Shown: in pieces, positions 17,601-25,496 of the stretch | Layout: the number at the start of each line of letters is the position of its first letter | How positions within the stretch are numbered: the stretch's first letter is position 1 | DNA from: Desulfuromonas soudanensis | GTDB lineage: Bacteria; Desulfobacterota; Desulfuromonadia; Desulfuromonadales; WTL | Length of the DNA: 64,000 nt | Assembly: GCF_001278055.1 (NCBI RefSeq) | Contig: NZ_CP010802.1 | Coordinates: 744,001 to 808,000, forward strand | Direction of reading: 5' to 3' | Translations under genes and position numbers: made by a program | The notes under the pieces: model-generated | Seen by the model: the letters and a program-made list of their open reading frames with translations, nothing else | What the model was told of the DNA's origin: nothing | Databases searched by the model: none

Positions 17601-19987
17601 TGGCCAGCAGCAACTACGTGACCGCCGGCTGTACCGACTGTCACGGCCACAGCGGCTCCCTGGCCGTTGCCAGCCACGTCGACGGCGCCAACAGCGTCGC
17701 CTCCAAAGTCACCAGCTATGACGGTGCCGGGGGCTGCGCCAACTCCTGCCACGACGTCAACGTCGCCGGCAGCGGCGACTGGGCCGACAGCAACGCCCTG
17801 GCCTGCGCCGACTGCCACGCTGCCAACGCCGTCAAGGACCTTGGCAACGGCGCCTGGCCGCCGGTCAGCAGCGCCCACACCAACCACCTGGCGTCCAACG
17901 CCCTGCCGAACTCAGCGCAGAGCGACTGCTACGCCTGCCATGACAGTACCATCGACAACACCGGCGCTCTCAAGGCGGCCGGGACGCACCTCAACCTGAT
18001 CTCCGGCGACCTCGCCTTCAACGGCAGCTTCAACTACGAAGCCGGAACAGCCAATCGCGCCGCCGGCGCCGCCGGAACCACCACCTGTTCGGCGGTCCTC
18101 TGCCACAACGGGATCACCACCCCGACCTGGGGTGCCGGCACCATCAGCTGCGGCAAGTGCCACAACACCGGCGGGACGGGTCCGCTCCCCTCCGGCTCCA
18201 TCGGCGGCAGCCACGCCGCCCATGCCAACAACGACGGCGATTTTGCCGACTGCGAGAGCTGCCACACCGGCGCCAACGGCTACTCGGCCACCGGAGGCCT
18301 GGCGACACACCAGAACCTCACCGTCAACCTCAACCGCAGCTACACCGACAACGGTGCAGCCGGCGTGAACTACGCCGGCGACGGTCTCGACAACGGCTCC
18401 TGCGCCACCGTCGACTGCCACTTCAATAACACCACCCCGGCCTGGGGTGCGGTGGGTTCCACCACCTGTACCACCTGCCACAACAACGGCACCGATAACG
18501 GCAGCCTGGCCAACGCGGTTCCGACCGCCACCGCCGGAATCCACGACCGTCACGTGACCGACGCAGCCACCGCTTACGTCGACGACTGCAACGCCTGCCA
18601 CGGCGCCAACGCCAGCACCGGCGGCCAGACCGGTCATGCCAACCAGGTCACCACCTACGGCAACAGCCTCGGCGGCTATGCCGCCGGCAGCTGCTCGGCC
18701 AACCTCTGCCACGACGACGCCGCCGGCAGCCTCTGGGTCAACGGTGCGACCCTGACCTGCAACGACTGCCACAACGCCACGGGCAAGTCGCTCTACGTCT
18801 CCGGCGCCCTCACCGCCGCCACGCCGCCGGCAACCGGCAAGCATGACCTGCATGATGCCAATAACCTTTCCGTCCTCTCGGTGGGCTGCACCGCCTGCCA
18901 CCCGCATTCCGGCTCCTTTGCGGCGGCCACCCACGCCGACGGCGGCAGCACCGGCCTGGCCAGCAACGTCAACCTTTCCGGCAGCATTACCGCCCCTGCC
19001 GAAACCCAGGCGGGCTGGACCAACACCTGTACCAACAACTGTCACAGCGCCACGGCGGGTGACGAGTGGACCACCGGCGCTCTCGAGTGCAGCGACTGCC
19101 ACAGCGGCACCTACGTCGGTGGTGTCTACACCGGCACCGGTCAGCACGATGCCCACAACCTGACCACCCCGGCCGCCTACACCACCGCCGCCGCCAGAAC
19201 GGCCAATGCCGGGGCCTATGACTTCAACTGCGCCAACTGCCACGGCAGCACCGGCACGAACCATATGAACAATACGCTCAACGTCGCCGCCGGGGTCAAT
19301 TACACCCTCGGCAATTGCTCCAGCAACGCCTGCCACCAGAACGGTAGGGGAGCCGCGGCGGCCGTGGCCGCCAACTGGTCCACCGGCTGGGTCAGCGACC
19401 CGACCGCCGGTGACACCTGCGACAACTGCCACGGCAATACCCCGACCACAGGTGCCCACGCGGTCCACGCCGTCGGCATCCATGCCGAGGACATCTACAC
19501 AGGCACCACCGGGCTCCTGGCGGCCAGCGCCGGCGCCCCGAGCGCCCACGGCGACGGCACCACCTCGACGGTGATCAGCTGTAACGTCTGTCACAACAAC
19601 ACCGTTACCAGCTGGTACAACGCCAATAACACAGCCTGTGTCAGCTGTCACGACACAAGCAATACCAGCCTCGGCGACAATGCCCTGGCGATTACCACCT
19701 ATAACAGCCACGTCAACGGCATCAAGGATGTGGCCTTCCAGAACATCGCCGTCAAGTCGAAGGCCCAGCTCCGCGACGACATCACGGCCGTCGCCGAGAT
19801 CAACAACAACTGGACCCGGACCAGCGCCTACAAGGGGGCCGGCGACTTTGATACGGCCAAGTCCAACCTCAGTGCCGACAGCTACGCTGACGTCACCTGT
19901 ACCAACGCCTGCCACAACGGCATAGCTGTTACCTGGCAGACGCCGCAGAACAACTGTATGACTTGCCACACTTCGCTTCCCAAGTAA
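11609..19987 (+). CDS. Giant multiheme c-type cytochrome (77 heme motifs by hand count)
   Basis: 2792 residues; signal peptide MRPRSLVGVLVLMILLAVPA, then ALA before ALPMHYFDCNACH. I counted 58 CXXCH motifs plus 19 with wider spacing (11 CX3CH, 6 CX4CH, 2 CX5CH), about one heme per 36 residues. This is the 'Geobacter CxxxxCH...CXXCH' family style. From residue 1002 the motifs follow a strict rhythm: wide motif, CXXCH, CXXCH, repeated 16 times with a mean spacing of 104.5 residues. ATG 11609 fits TTAGGA at 11595-11600 better than GTG 11603. Exported; probably extracellular or at the outer surface, working with its neighbours in long-range electron transfer (inferred). No membrane anchor or lipobox is visible. 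Confidence 0.95.
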   Translation: MRPRSLVGVLVLMILLAVPALATALPMHYFDCNACHNASIDPGALGNTSMNNMCLKCHTRGAPVAVAFNAGDPRGTKAPDVYLHLQDASNALGSATAAGMAVAPTEQTSHYWASPTNVVPAAGAEAPSLDLYKTRTNITGGKVACSTCHEPHGAQDTQLLRIGKGAVLTANAMCLDCHRSWNSATTHGVVTHPMNVDYAAAVAADVAANPAAVDRKLKPAIDMSNGGEIALVGGTTVSCTTCHGVHFSDSDASTSDGIAGTYGTGDGLMLKHNGPAKETGTTSLCQTCHTYMQHGSTNSLGCLVCHGGHEYDAGGNPNVFMLRKQITLDTTAIKVGGSANDTVSLEFTQYPPLPNFDNGSGNGGLCLSCHDLPGGHDSGMNCAECHQHGGGSPSFGPSCGACHGFAPSLNADGSVTAGGYAHSTTNPANDYSTSGVFKDESATPHVTHANGAGNYTFSCDDCHGAASGTGRADHDTGTFQNVLSNQGAILTTLTTGNGALSPVYNPGTATCSAVYCHSNGGARAAAPVAASIPVWTNGNGTISTCDACHGNTVGTMTTKQNSAAHEQHLAKGYSCSLCHSDTAANSTTLAANAIGTVHVNNSADVALDSTNPLLSGGSGLAYGTDGTCSVYCHDPYAYDGANTPDWDTAATWDNASSEACGSCHGNPPAQGAHITHTTSIVSGGVGLSCDTCHPAGSNTGSHAGHISGGAADTLASLQATVCNTCHGVDGAETAPVWTNAATLDCASCHTNTLSTMAGTPDKTSAETTGHNKASGQYALTLNAAANLGCEDCHDRTAGGHLTGGAGDMRLKAGFACLTCHTGVATHTNIGATIKTESDFTKACLDCHDPHGGIGANAAMIDVPGVVFTARTSGDSFDEADAVNVDDICATCHTTTSHNRADATGVVHNENANCMSCHGHDKGFMASGGSSCEDCHSAKLAEPLHAAHINISPTVDADKSECAICHPSVQGYTIAGGSADHFASVVNDFAAGITNPQAAGTTCSSALGCHASSVADGSWQDVDGLNCDACHYSSVTPTLLGNNAAAKPLTGDHSTHFDAIGVTCADCHTVPAAGDTAHISNTDGADQAAVLTGRANALQDEALLTLAEAGSWTNPVFPGNATCSNTQCHDPSDKGFQATWNTPNALGCAFCHSTTDPATNNSNHTAHLAASVPGTFGLTITCLDCHVDNGTNNAHRDGVVDVTGTRVTGYTAPNCTNNCHTDGAGGVPAVAVAWGDAPLANCVICHKNPMDSARHTVHLNNNTFVSGDCAECHTAETAVTHIDLTVNTGGTSAVVYDGGTGGCTNNCHTVTAASFGDWKDAAKLDCGNCHGAGGTLDKGNPPAAGAHNQHVGNVYVSGCTDCHGDNSVTHSPIDNAKAAIGGAEVSAYAANNCTNTCHVATNDNDWTSTSRACVDCHTTGKIGTVPTSGLHATTVALAHDDSFGAGGTCNSCHTTTPTTSHINGGAAQTSLQTTYNFNASNVASYSSAAGCAANCHSDAVANGGVGKWSRKWMGVIDLKPLATDNPGAAVCDNCHGDGMTGAAVNNSWNAGLAPAHGDVDGNNGIEMMGQHGGCETCHGWGGATYNKAWNAGSPGHGDGSLAMNGPDAAHGPAAGAQYDESAFGCLAACHSGSLTNAGDANFNHALADSTWPINYGDFGSGDCDTCHAAAVPSRDHSDASENSGMHASHVASGYVTDCAVCHPHDGTSVAPGTGVHGTGTVNFANQMLGATDYSATAFGGTCATANGCHDSAAGEWAAGTLGGNSCVDCHGASGKLLDQGGYPPTSSEHGAHLANDAIFPPASDCDKCHGAGAVNGTHTGHKDMGASINLDATVITAYNGTNCANTCHTSIAGAWTSGAATLSCSDCHNVAGNILGAPVDAAISNTVGPTGDKHGAHLANSTFVADCATCHTHNGELGSYAVTGHVNGTNPTLVGTLTVNGDSSCANACHLAADANEWISGALNCNDCHSAAAKSLNGGGESDLSATIGPNAGRHDEHMASSNYVTAGCTDCHGHSGSLAVASHVDGANSVASKVTSYDGAGGCANSCHDVNVAGSGDWADSNALACADCHAANAVKDLGNGAWPPVSSAHTNHLASNALPNSAQSDCYACHDSTIDNTGALKAAGTHLNLISGDLAFNGSFNYEAGTANRAAGAAGTTTCSAVLCHNGITTPTWGAGTISCGKCHNTGGTGPLPSGSIGGSHAAHANNDGDFADCESCHTGANGYSATGGLATHQNLTVNLNRSYTDNGAAGVNYAGDGLDNGSCATVDCHFNNTTPAWGAVGSTTCTTCHNNGTDNGSLANAVPTATAGIHDRHVTDAATAYVDDCNACHGANASTGGQTGHANQVTTYGNSLGGYAAGSCSANLCHDDAAGSLWVNGATLTCNDCHNATGKSLYVSGALTAATPPATGKHDLHDANNLSVLSVGCTACHPHSGSFAAATHADGGSTGLASNVNLSGSITAPAETQAGWTNTCTNNCHSATAGDEWTTGALECSDCHSGTYVGGVYTGTGQHDAHNLTTPAAYTTAAARTANAGAYDFNCANCHGSTGTNHMNNTLNVAAGVNYTLGNCSSNACHQNGRGAAAAVAANWSTGWVSDPTAGDTCDNCHGNTPTTGAHAVHAVGIHAEDIYTGTTGLLAASAGAPSAHGDGTTSTVISCNVCHNNTVTSWYNANNTACVSCHDTSNTSLGDNALAITTYNSHVNGIKDVAFQNIAVKSKAQLRDDITAVAEINNNWTRTSAYKGAGDFDTAKSNLSADSYADVTCTNACHNGIAVTWQTPQNNCMTCHTSLPK
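14612..19600 (+). repeat. Sixteen triheme repeats inside the giant cytochrome
   Basis: Each unit of roughly 105 codons has one widely spaced motif (CX3-5CH), a Trp-containing stretch, a CXXCH 15-30 residues later, a His-rich linker of the type GxHxxH, and a second CXXCH, usually followed by a distal His. Wide motifs start at 14612 (first) and 19316 (sixteenth). Sequence identity between units is modest apart from these anchors, so the duplication is old or diversified. Confidence 0.8.
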
Positions 19988-19999
19988 GGAGATCCGGGC

Positions 20000-20089
20000 A
20001 TGACGCGGATGCAAATTAACCTTGGGAAGTCACTTGACCCGGTCCGCCGGGGGGGCTTTGGCCCCCCGGCGCACGCCGAACTTCCCTGA
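20000..20089 (+). CDS. Possible 29-residue leader ORF between cytochrome genes
   Basis: ATG 20000 is preceded by AAGGAGAT (19985-19992) at good spacing and runs to a TGA at 20087, giving a 29-residue peptide starting MTRMQINLGKS. It spans a strong GC hairpin (20045-20071, stem CGCCGGGGGG / CCCCCCGGCG) with no T tract. It may be a translated leader, or chance: the next gene has its own ribosome site. Composition (RRGGFGPPAHAE) gives no functional clue. Confidence 0.25.
   Translation: MTRMQINLGKSLDPVRRGGFGPPAHAELP
20045..20071 (+). other. GC-rich hairpin without T tract between cytochrome genes
   Basis: The stem CGCCGGGGGG/CCCCCCGGCG with a short loop and one bulged G lies between the giant and the 18-heme cytochrome genes. 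Lacking a T run it is not a standard terminator; mRNA processing or differential stability within the operon is an inference. Confidence 0.6.
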
Positions 20090-20206
20090 AGGAGATGGCT
20101 TATGAAATTCGGAATCCGGTTCAGGGAAGATTTTTTTGGTGAGGCAAATTCAGATATGAATAATCGAACTTTGAATAAAGCGGATAGAAACGAGGTGAGG
20201 ACGGCT

Positions 20207-23200
20207 ATGAAGGATGGAATCCGGAGAAGTGCAGGGATGTTGAGATTTGCACGGCTAGCCCTGGTTGCGGTGCTGGCGATGGTCTTCGGCACTGCGGGGC
20301 TATCGAGCAGTGCCAATGCTGCGATTTCGGTTCTGGAGAGTTTCGCCAATCCGGCGGAAATCACAAACACGACGGCCAGTGGGGCGACAACCACCTACAC
20401 ACCACCGGTAGGTTCAAATCGATTGGTGGTTCTGATGGTGCAAACTCACACGAACAACACCACCGCAACCACAATTTCAATGACTTACGGCGATGGGCCC
20501 GGTGGTGCGGCTGAAATTACGGCTACCCCGGCGGTCAATAGTGACTCCGCTCAGCGCCGTCAGGTGTGGATTGCAACCTTGAAAGAATCCCAACTTGCGG
20601 CTTCTCCGGGGAACGTGATTACGATCAATACCAACAACCCGGGCAGCGGGTATGTCTTGCATGTTGCGACCTACACTGGTGTGGATCAAACGGCTCCGGT
20701 GACTGCGACTGGGAATATCTATTCCGGTACGACAACAGTAAATAATTACAATTGGGGCACTGCAATCAACGTCAGTGCGGGGGGGTATGGTATTGTTGGT
20801 TCAGTTTCCAGCACGACACTCACGAGCCTTGGTGCGAACGAGACTTATACGCAATACGGCCAAACAACTGTTGGCACTGCGTACTCCGGTGTTTCGGATA
20901 AAGCATTCGCGACGCCTGGGACAACACTTCCGAACTTGGTCAGTAGTGCAAATGGCTATTCCGGTCTTGCTGGGATCACCCTTGAGCCATATATCGTTTC
21001 CGACTCAACCGCCCCGACCGTCGGCACCGTGACCATCACCAGCCCGGCCACCAACACCGCCACTTACGTCCCGGCCAATGTGATCTTCACCGCCGCAATT
21101 ACCGAGCCGCAGTCGACCCCGACCTGTCAGTACACCACCAACGGTTCGACCTGGACCGCCGGCGTTATTTCCGGCGCCTCTTCGCCCTATACTTGCACCG
21201 CCACTGTCACCGGCCTGACCGGTTCGGTGACGCTGAACATCCGTGCCTCATCCATCGGCGGCGGCCCGACAACCGGCACCGCGCTCTCGCGAACAGTCGA
21301 TACTACTGCTCCGGCCACGACCGCCGCTCCGGCCGCCGGCACCTACTCCAGCGACCAGAGCGTCACCCTGACCCCGGTCGATTCCGGTGTCGGTGTTGCC
21401 AGCACCGCCTACTGTGTCGATACCACCAACGTCTGCGTGCCGGGCACATCCTACACCGGTGCGGTGGGCGTCACCGGCACACCCGGCAGCTCGGTGACCA
21501 AGTATCTGCGCTATCGTGCGACCGACTTCTTCGGTGCGATCGAGACGACCAAGTCCTCGCAATACATCATCGATCAATCTTGCACCGATCTCACCGTCGG
21601 CACCATCAGCGTCCCGGCCAGCCAGACGGTTTCTGGCAGCAGCGTCGATCTGACCGCTCTTTACACGGTCGGCGGTACCCCGAACTTCAGCAGTTATGCC
21701 TACACCATCAACGGCGGGGGAGTCACCACTCCGTGGAACAGCAGCGCCTTCGGCAGCGCCGGTCCCGAGGTTGTCACCTTCCAAGTCACCGGCAACGACC
21801 CGGACTGCGGCGGCTCGACGGTGGTGGCCAGCAACACCATCTCCGTCAACAACGCCCTCGGCACCGCCTCCGGCACCGCCAGCGTCACCAGCGGCGACGA
21901 GCAGATCGGCGTTTCGGCACCCTACAGCGGCGACCTCAACGCCAGCAACCAGCTGAAGATCGAGTGGGATCTCGAAGGGGGAGCCTGGAGCGGCGTCAAC
22001 TACGGCACCGTCACCCTTGCTCATGCCGCCAGCCCCTATAACTACATCATCACTCCCCTGGTCAACCAGACCGCCTACCAGGTGCGCGTGACTTACCTCG
22101 ATGTCGCCAACGGGGTAACCGGAAGCGCCGTGCAGACCTTCAACAACATCATTCCGACCAACCCGCTGCTGCACAACTCGGTCAGTACCGGCTCCGCCAA
22201 GTGGGGCGGTCTCTGGGGCGTGACCGGCGGCAAGTACGGCCGCTTCACCTGCGCCACCTGCCACGTCAAGAACACCACCAACATCAAGCGGATCAAGACG
22301 GGCGTCACCGCTCCGAACCCCGTTCCCAGCGACTTCCCCGGTTCTGGACAGACCATCACCTTCACCACGGCGGTCGACGGCAGCAGCAATTTCGGTGACG
22401 ATTCCACGGCGCCCCGGGTCAGTTCCACCATGATCTGCGAAGCCTGCCATACCTATGATGCAACGCAGGCCAACGGCGTCAAGTACCACGCCAACAACCA
22501 GCCCTCCAACAGCGGCCACTACAACAAGGGAGACTGCGTCAAGTGCCACGAGCACAAGCAGGGCTTCAAGGCCTCCTGTAACGGATGTCACGGCAATCCG
22601 CCGCTGGTTTCGACGGACCTGACCGCGACCCTCGATCCGGCCAACAGCACCGGCAGCGGCACCGCCGGCAAGCACGACCTGCACGTCAACACCCTGGCAT
22701 ACGGCTGCAACACCTGCCACACCGGTTGGGAGACCAACGGCGAGATGCCCAAGGGCGGCGACATTAATATCGGTTTCAATGCTCTCGGCGACACCGTCGG
22801 CACCTACGACGGCCGTACGATCGCTTCGGGCGCCACCTATACCAAACCTGTCGGCACCACCGTCAACCAGACCGGTACCCTGACCTGCTCGGCGATCTAC
22901 TGCCACGGCAACGCCAGCCCCGAATGGAGCGATGCCGGAACCGCCGTCTGCGGCAGTTGCCACGGCGACGCCACCGGTGCTCCCCTTGAAGTTGCCGGCG
23001 ACGGCGATCTCTCCGGTGCCATCATCGGCACCAAGGTCGGCAAGCACGACGCCCACGTCAACCCTTCGCGGGGAAACTTCGCCTGCAGCCTCTGCCACCT
23101 GGGGGCCACGCACGTCAACGGCGGCGGAGCCGAGATCGCCTTCGACGCGGCAGCCGGCGGCAGCGCCGCCTTCGCCAGCGGTACCAGCACCTGTTCCAGC

Positions 23201-25210
23201 CTCGCTTGCCACAGCAACGCGGTGTGGAACACCACCTCCTCCGGCGGTTGTACCTTCTGCCATGGCTATCCGCCCGTTGCCGGTGGCAAGCATGCGGCGG
23301 GCGTCACGGCGGTGAACCACGACAAACTCTCCGCCACCGGTGTCTTTGACAACCACGACGAATGTTCCTACTGCCACGGCGTCAAGGGGGATGCGGGGCG
23401 GACCACGGCTGTCATTCTCGATCCCCTCACCCTCAAAGGTCTGGCCTCCAAAACCTATGTCTGGGCCACCGATCATGGCGATGGTAAGGTGACGATGAAC
23501 GGCGACACTGACGCCAATACCACCAATGACGCCGGCTACAGCACGACCAATGCCGGCTGCGGCACCGCCGCCTGCCATGCCAACGATGCCACTCATCAGC
23601 TGACCACCGGCGGCGCTGCCCTCGTCACCAAGAAGGACTTCGGCCCCGGTGCCTGCGCCACCTGCCATGGCGACGCGACCAAGGCGGCCACCGTACCCCA
23701 GGTTGGAGCAGCAAGTAGCCACGTCAAGGTGACCAAGGTCGCCGCCTACGGCGACTGCACCGACTGCCACGCCGGCCACACCACGGCGACCGGCGGGGTC
23801 GATATCCCGAACAACACCACGGTCGGCATCAACTACTCGACCGCCGGCCATGCCGGCATCCAGCTCGGCGGCACCGGCACCAACGCCACCATCGCCGCGC
23901 TGACCACCGAGGCGCAGATTTGCTGGGCATGTCACGACTTGCCGGCGAACGTGATCAGCGAGTGGGGCGTCAACCAGAAGGCGGCGACCGGCAGCAGCCC
24001 TTACAACTACGGGACCCTGACCTTAAGCAACTGGACTACCGCCTCTTGGAGCAGCTCGCGCTCACAGTTCGGCTACAAGACCGGTGCGATCCAGTCGACC
24101 CATACCGCCAACCCAGCCAAGACCTACCCGTTGACCGGCGATACGCTTACCGCCAACGCCGGTGGTGGGTTCACCGAAACCCGCAACGACGTTCGTGACA
24201 TCCGCTGTTCCTACTGTCACGATGTACATGAACTGGCCAAGGCCGCTGGCGACACCAAGCTGGGTACTCCGTACCTGCGCGGCACCTGGATGGGCAATCC
24301 CTACGAAGAGGACGGTGCACCGCGTAGCGGCACCGGCAACAACCTCGCCACCGCCACCGCGGGGGCCTACGGCAACCTCAATAACTGGGGGAGTGTGCCG
24401 CGTGCCGACATTAGCATGCGCTATCTGGGCGGTTTCTATATCGACCAGAACAATGCGGTGCCGATGTCGACCACCGCGACCAACGCCGGTACGGCCGCCA
24501 GCAACCCGACCAGTGGCTGGACTCTGGCCAATTCGGCCGGGCTCTGCACAATGTGCCACGGCACCAACGTCGACGGCATGGATGAGAAGGCCGGTGAAGC
24601 CCTCTGGGTCGGCAGCAACGGTCACAGCAACGCCGTCATCGGCGGCACCGGCAGCGCGAAAGTTAATATTTATGACGCCCGCGGCGGCTCCACCGGCAAC
24701 AACCCCTACGCCCACTACTCCGGCTGGGCAACCGACCCCGGCCGCAGCAACCAGGGTTTCCGTGGCAACGCCACCGGAACCATGGCGACTTACAACCTGC
24801 CCCACGTCGGTACGGCAGCGGCCCCCGGCAGCGGTACCACCCGTCCGTACAAGTACAAGACCCTGACCGGTGGTTTTGAGACCCTGACACCGGCAGTCCA
24901 GGTGGCGGGACAAACGACGGCGCAAACGCAATACCATAAATTCAGCTGCAGCAAGTGCCACAACCCCCATGCCTCGCGCTTGCCGAAGCTGATGATCACC
25001 AACTGCCTGGACACCAAGCACAACACCTGGGATAACGTCTACCAGACTGTGAACACGACCAACAACGTCAACGTGACCCTGTCGAACTTCACCAGCGCCC
25101 AGAACTGTCACCGCCTGACTGGCGATGACCCTGACGATACGCGGGATGCCCGCGGCCATAACGGCACCGGCTACAGCGGCGCCGGTTGGAACAAGGTTAC
25201 ACCTTGGTAA
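20207..25210 (+). CDS. 18-heme c-type cytochrome with Ig-like N-terminal domains
   Basis: 1667 residues from ATG 20207, chosen because GAGGTGAGG precedes it and a signal peptide follows directly (MLRFARLALVAVLAMV to ANA); ATGs at 20102 and 20156 are in frame but would bury that signal. Residues 40-660 hold beta-sandwich domains, including a chitobiase-C-terminal-like segment (AAPAAGTYSSDQSVTLTP) and a fibronectin-like domain. Residues 682-1585 carry 15 CXXCH and 3 CX4CH motifs. The C-terminus has a conserved Cys (NCLDTKHNTWDN) and a late Cys-His (AQNCHR) separated by 33 residues. It is paralogous to the interrupted gene at 45008 with the same 18 motifs in the same order. A hairpin and the micropeptide gene follow. 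Confidence 0.93.
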   Translation: MKDGIRRSAGMLRFARLALVAVLAMVFGTAGLSSSANAAISVLESFANPAEITNTTASGATTTYTPPVGSNRLVVLMVQTHTNNTTATTISMTYGDGPGGAAEITATPAVNSDSAQRRQVWIATLKESQLAASPGNVITINTNNPGSGYVLHVATYTGVDQTAPVTATGNIYSGTTTVNNYNWGTAINVSAGGYGIVGSVSSTTLTSLGANETYTQYGQTTVGTAYSGVSDKAFATPGTTLPNLVSSANGYSGLAGITLEPYIVSDSTAPTVGTVTITSPATNTATYVPANVIFTAAITEPQSTPTCQYTTNGSTWTAGVISGASSPYTCTATVTGLTGSVTLNIRASSIGGGPTTGTALSRTVDTTAPATTAAPAAGTYSSDQSVTLTPVDSGVGVASTAYCVDTTNVCVPGTSYTGAVGVTGTPGSSVTKYLRYRATDFFGAIETTKSSQYIIDQSCTDLTVGTISVPASQTVSGSSVDLTALYTVGGTPNFSSYAYTINGGGVTTPWNSSAFGSAGPEVVTFQVTGNDPDCGGSTVVASNTISVNNALGTASGTASVTSGDEQIGVSAPYSGDLNASNQLKIEWDLEGGAWSGVNYGTVTLAHAASPYNYIITPLVNQTAYQVRVTYLDVANGVTGSAVQTFNNIIPTNPLLHNSVSTGSAKWGGLWGVTGGKYGRFTCATCHVKNTTNIKRIKTGVTAPNPVPSDFPGSGQTITFTTAVDGSSNFGDDSTAPRVSSTMICEACHTYDATQANGVKYHANNQPSNSGHYNKGDCVKCHEHKQGFKASCNGCHGNPPLVSTDLTATLDPANSTGSGTAGKHDLHVNTLAYGCNTCHTGWETNGEMPKGGDINIGFNALGDTVGTYDGRTIASGATYTKPVGTTVNQTGTLTCSAIYCHGNASPEWSDAGTAVCGSCHGDATGAPLEVAGDGDLSGAIIGTKVGKHDAHVNPSRGNFACSLCHLGATHVNGGGAEIAFDAAAGGSAAFASGTSTCSSLACHSNAVWNTTSSGGCTFCHGYPPVAGGKHAAGVTAVNHDKLSATGVFDNHDECSYCHGVKGDAGRTTAVILDPLTLKGLASKTYVWATDHGDGKVTMNGDTDANTTNDAGYSTTNAGCGTAACHANDATHQLTTGGAALVTKKDFGPGACATCHGDATKAATVPQVGAASSHVKVTKVAAYGDCTDCHAGHTTATGGVDIPNNTTVGINYSTAGHAGIQLGGTGTNATIAALTTEAQICWACHDLPANVISEWGVNQKAATGSSPYNYGTLTLSNWTTASWSSSRSQFGYKTGAIQSTHTANPAKTYPLTGDTLTANAGGGFTETRNDVRDIRCSYCHDVHELAKAAGDTKLGTPYLRGTWMGNPYEEDGAPRSGTGNNLATATAGAYGNLNNWGSVPRADISMRYLGGFYIDQNNAVPMSTTATNAGTAASNPTSGWTLANSAGLCTMCHGTNVDGMDEKAGEALWVGSNGHSNAVIGGTGSAKVNIYDARGGSTGNNPYAHYSGWATDPGRSNQGFRGNATGTMATYNLPHVGTAAAPGSGTTRPYKYKTLTGGFETLTPAVQVAGQTTAQTQYHKFSCSKCHNPHASRLPKLMITNCLDTKHNTWDNVYQTVNTTNNVNVTLSNFTSAQNCHRLTGDDPDDTRDARGHNGTGYSGAGWNKVTPW

Positions 25211-25219
25211 TTAACCTAA

Positions 25220-25246
25220 GGGGGCACGTCCGAGGGACGTGTCCCC
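25220..25246 (+). other. Hairpin between 18-heme cytochrome and micropeptide 1
   Basis: GGGGCACGTCC pairs with GGACGTGTCCCC around a GAG loop; no T tract follows. The same stem (GGGAxACGTCC / GGACGTGTCCC) recurs at 52438-52466 at the same place in the second module, so the structure, not just the genes, is conserved. It could set the ratio of peptide to cytochrome message. Confidence 0.7.
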
Positions 25247-25265
25247 GCATCGATACGGAGTGAAC

Positions 25266-25322
25266 ATGAAAAAATACAGTAAACCCGCAATTGTCGGGAG
25301 CAGCAACGTTCATCCCTGCTGA
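25266..25322 (+). CDS. Micropeptide 1 of the VGSSxVHPC family (18 residues)
   Basis: Translates to MKKYSKPAIVGSSNVHPC then TGA. Ribosome site GGAG at 25257-25260. It sits 55 bases after the 18-heme cytochrome and 19 bases before a perfect palindromic terminator, so it is the last gene of that operon. Two more copies in the window (52488 and 57650) share the start, length, VGSS.VHPC end and terminator, which strongly supports it as a real gene despite its size. The basic N-terminal half with a C-terminal Cys resembles a precursor of a modified peptide. I recall a computationally defined class called 'geopeptide' with a radical SAM maturase in Geobacter, but cannot check whether this belongs to it. 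Function unknown. Confidence 0.8.
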   Translation: MKKYSKPAIVGSSNVHPC

Positions 25323-25341
25323 TACGCCTCATTCAAAAGAT

Positions 25342-25380
25342 ATGCAAAAAGGCCGGAAATTTCCGGCCTTTTTGCATTTG
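25342..25380 (+). terminator. Palindromic terminator after micropeptide 1
   Basis: ATGCAAAAAGGCCGGAAA pairs with its exact complement TTTCCGGCCTTTTTGCAT, with T runs on both arms. It closes the cytochrome-micropeptide operon. Confidence 0.92.
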
Positions 25381-25496
25381 TGAAAAGGATCTTGCAAAAA
25401 GGATGTTTGCAGCATGCTGCTGATTTGGTTATGATCGGTTTAGTTAAAATTCACAGCACCTGCTGCCAAAAACTGGCGCAAAGAGAAAGAGTCACT

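Noticed and set aside
25211-25250. Hairpin after the 18-heme cytochrome as a terminator
   Set aside because: No T tract follows, and the micropeptide downstream has its own true terminator.
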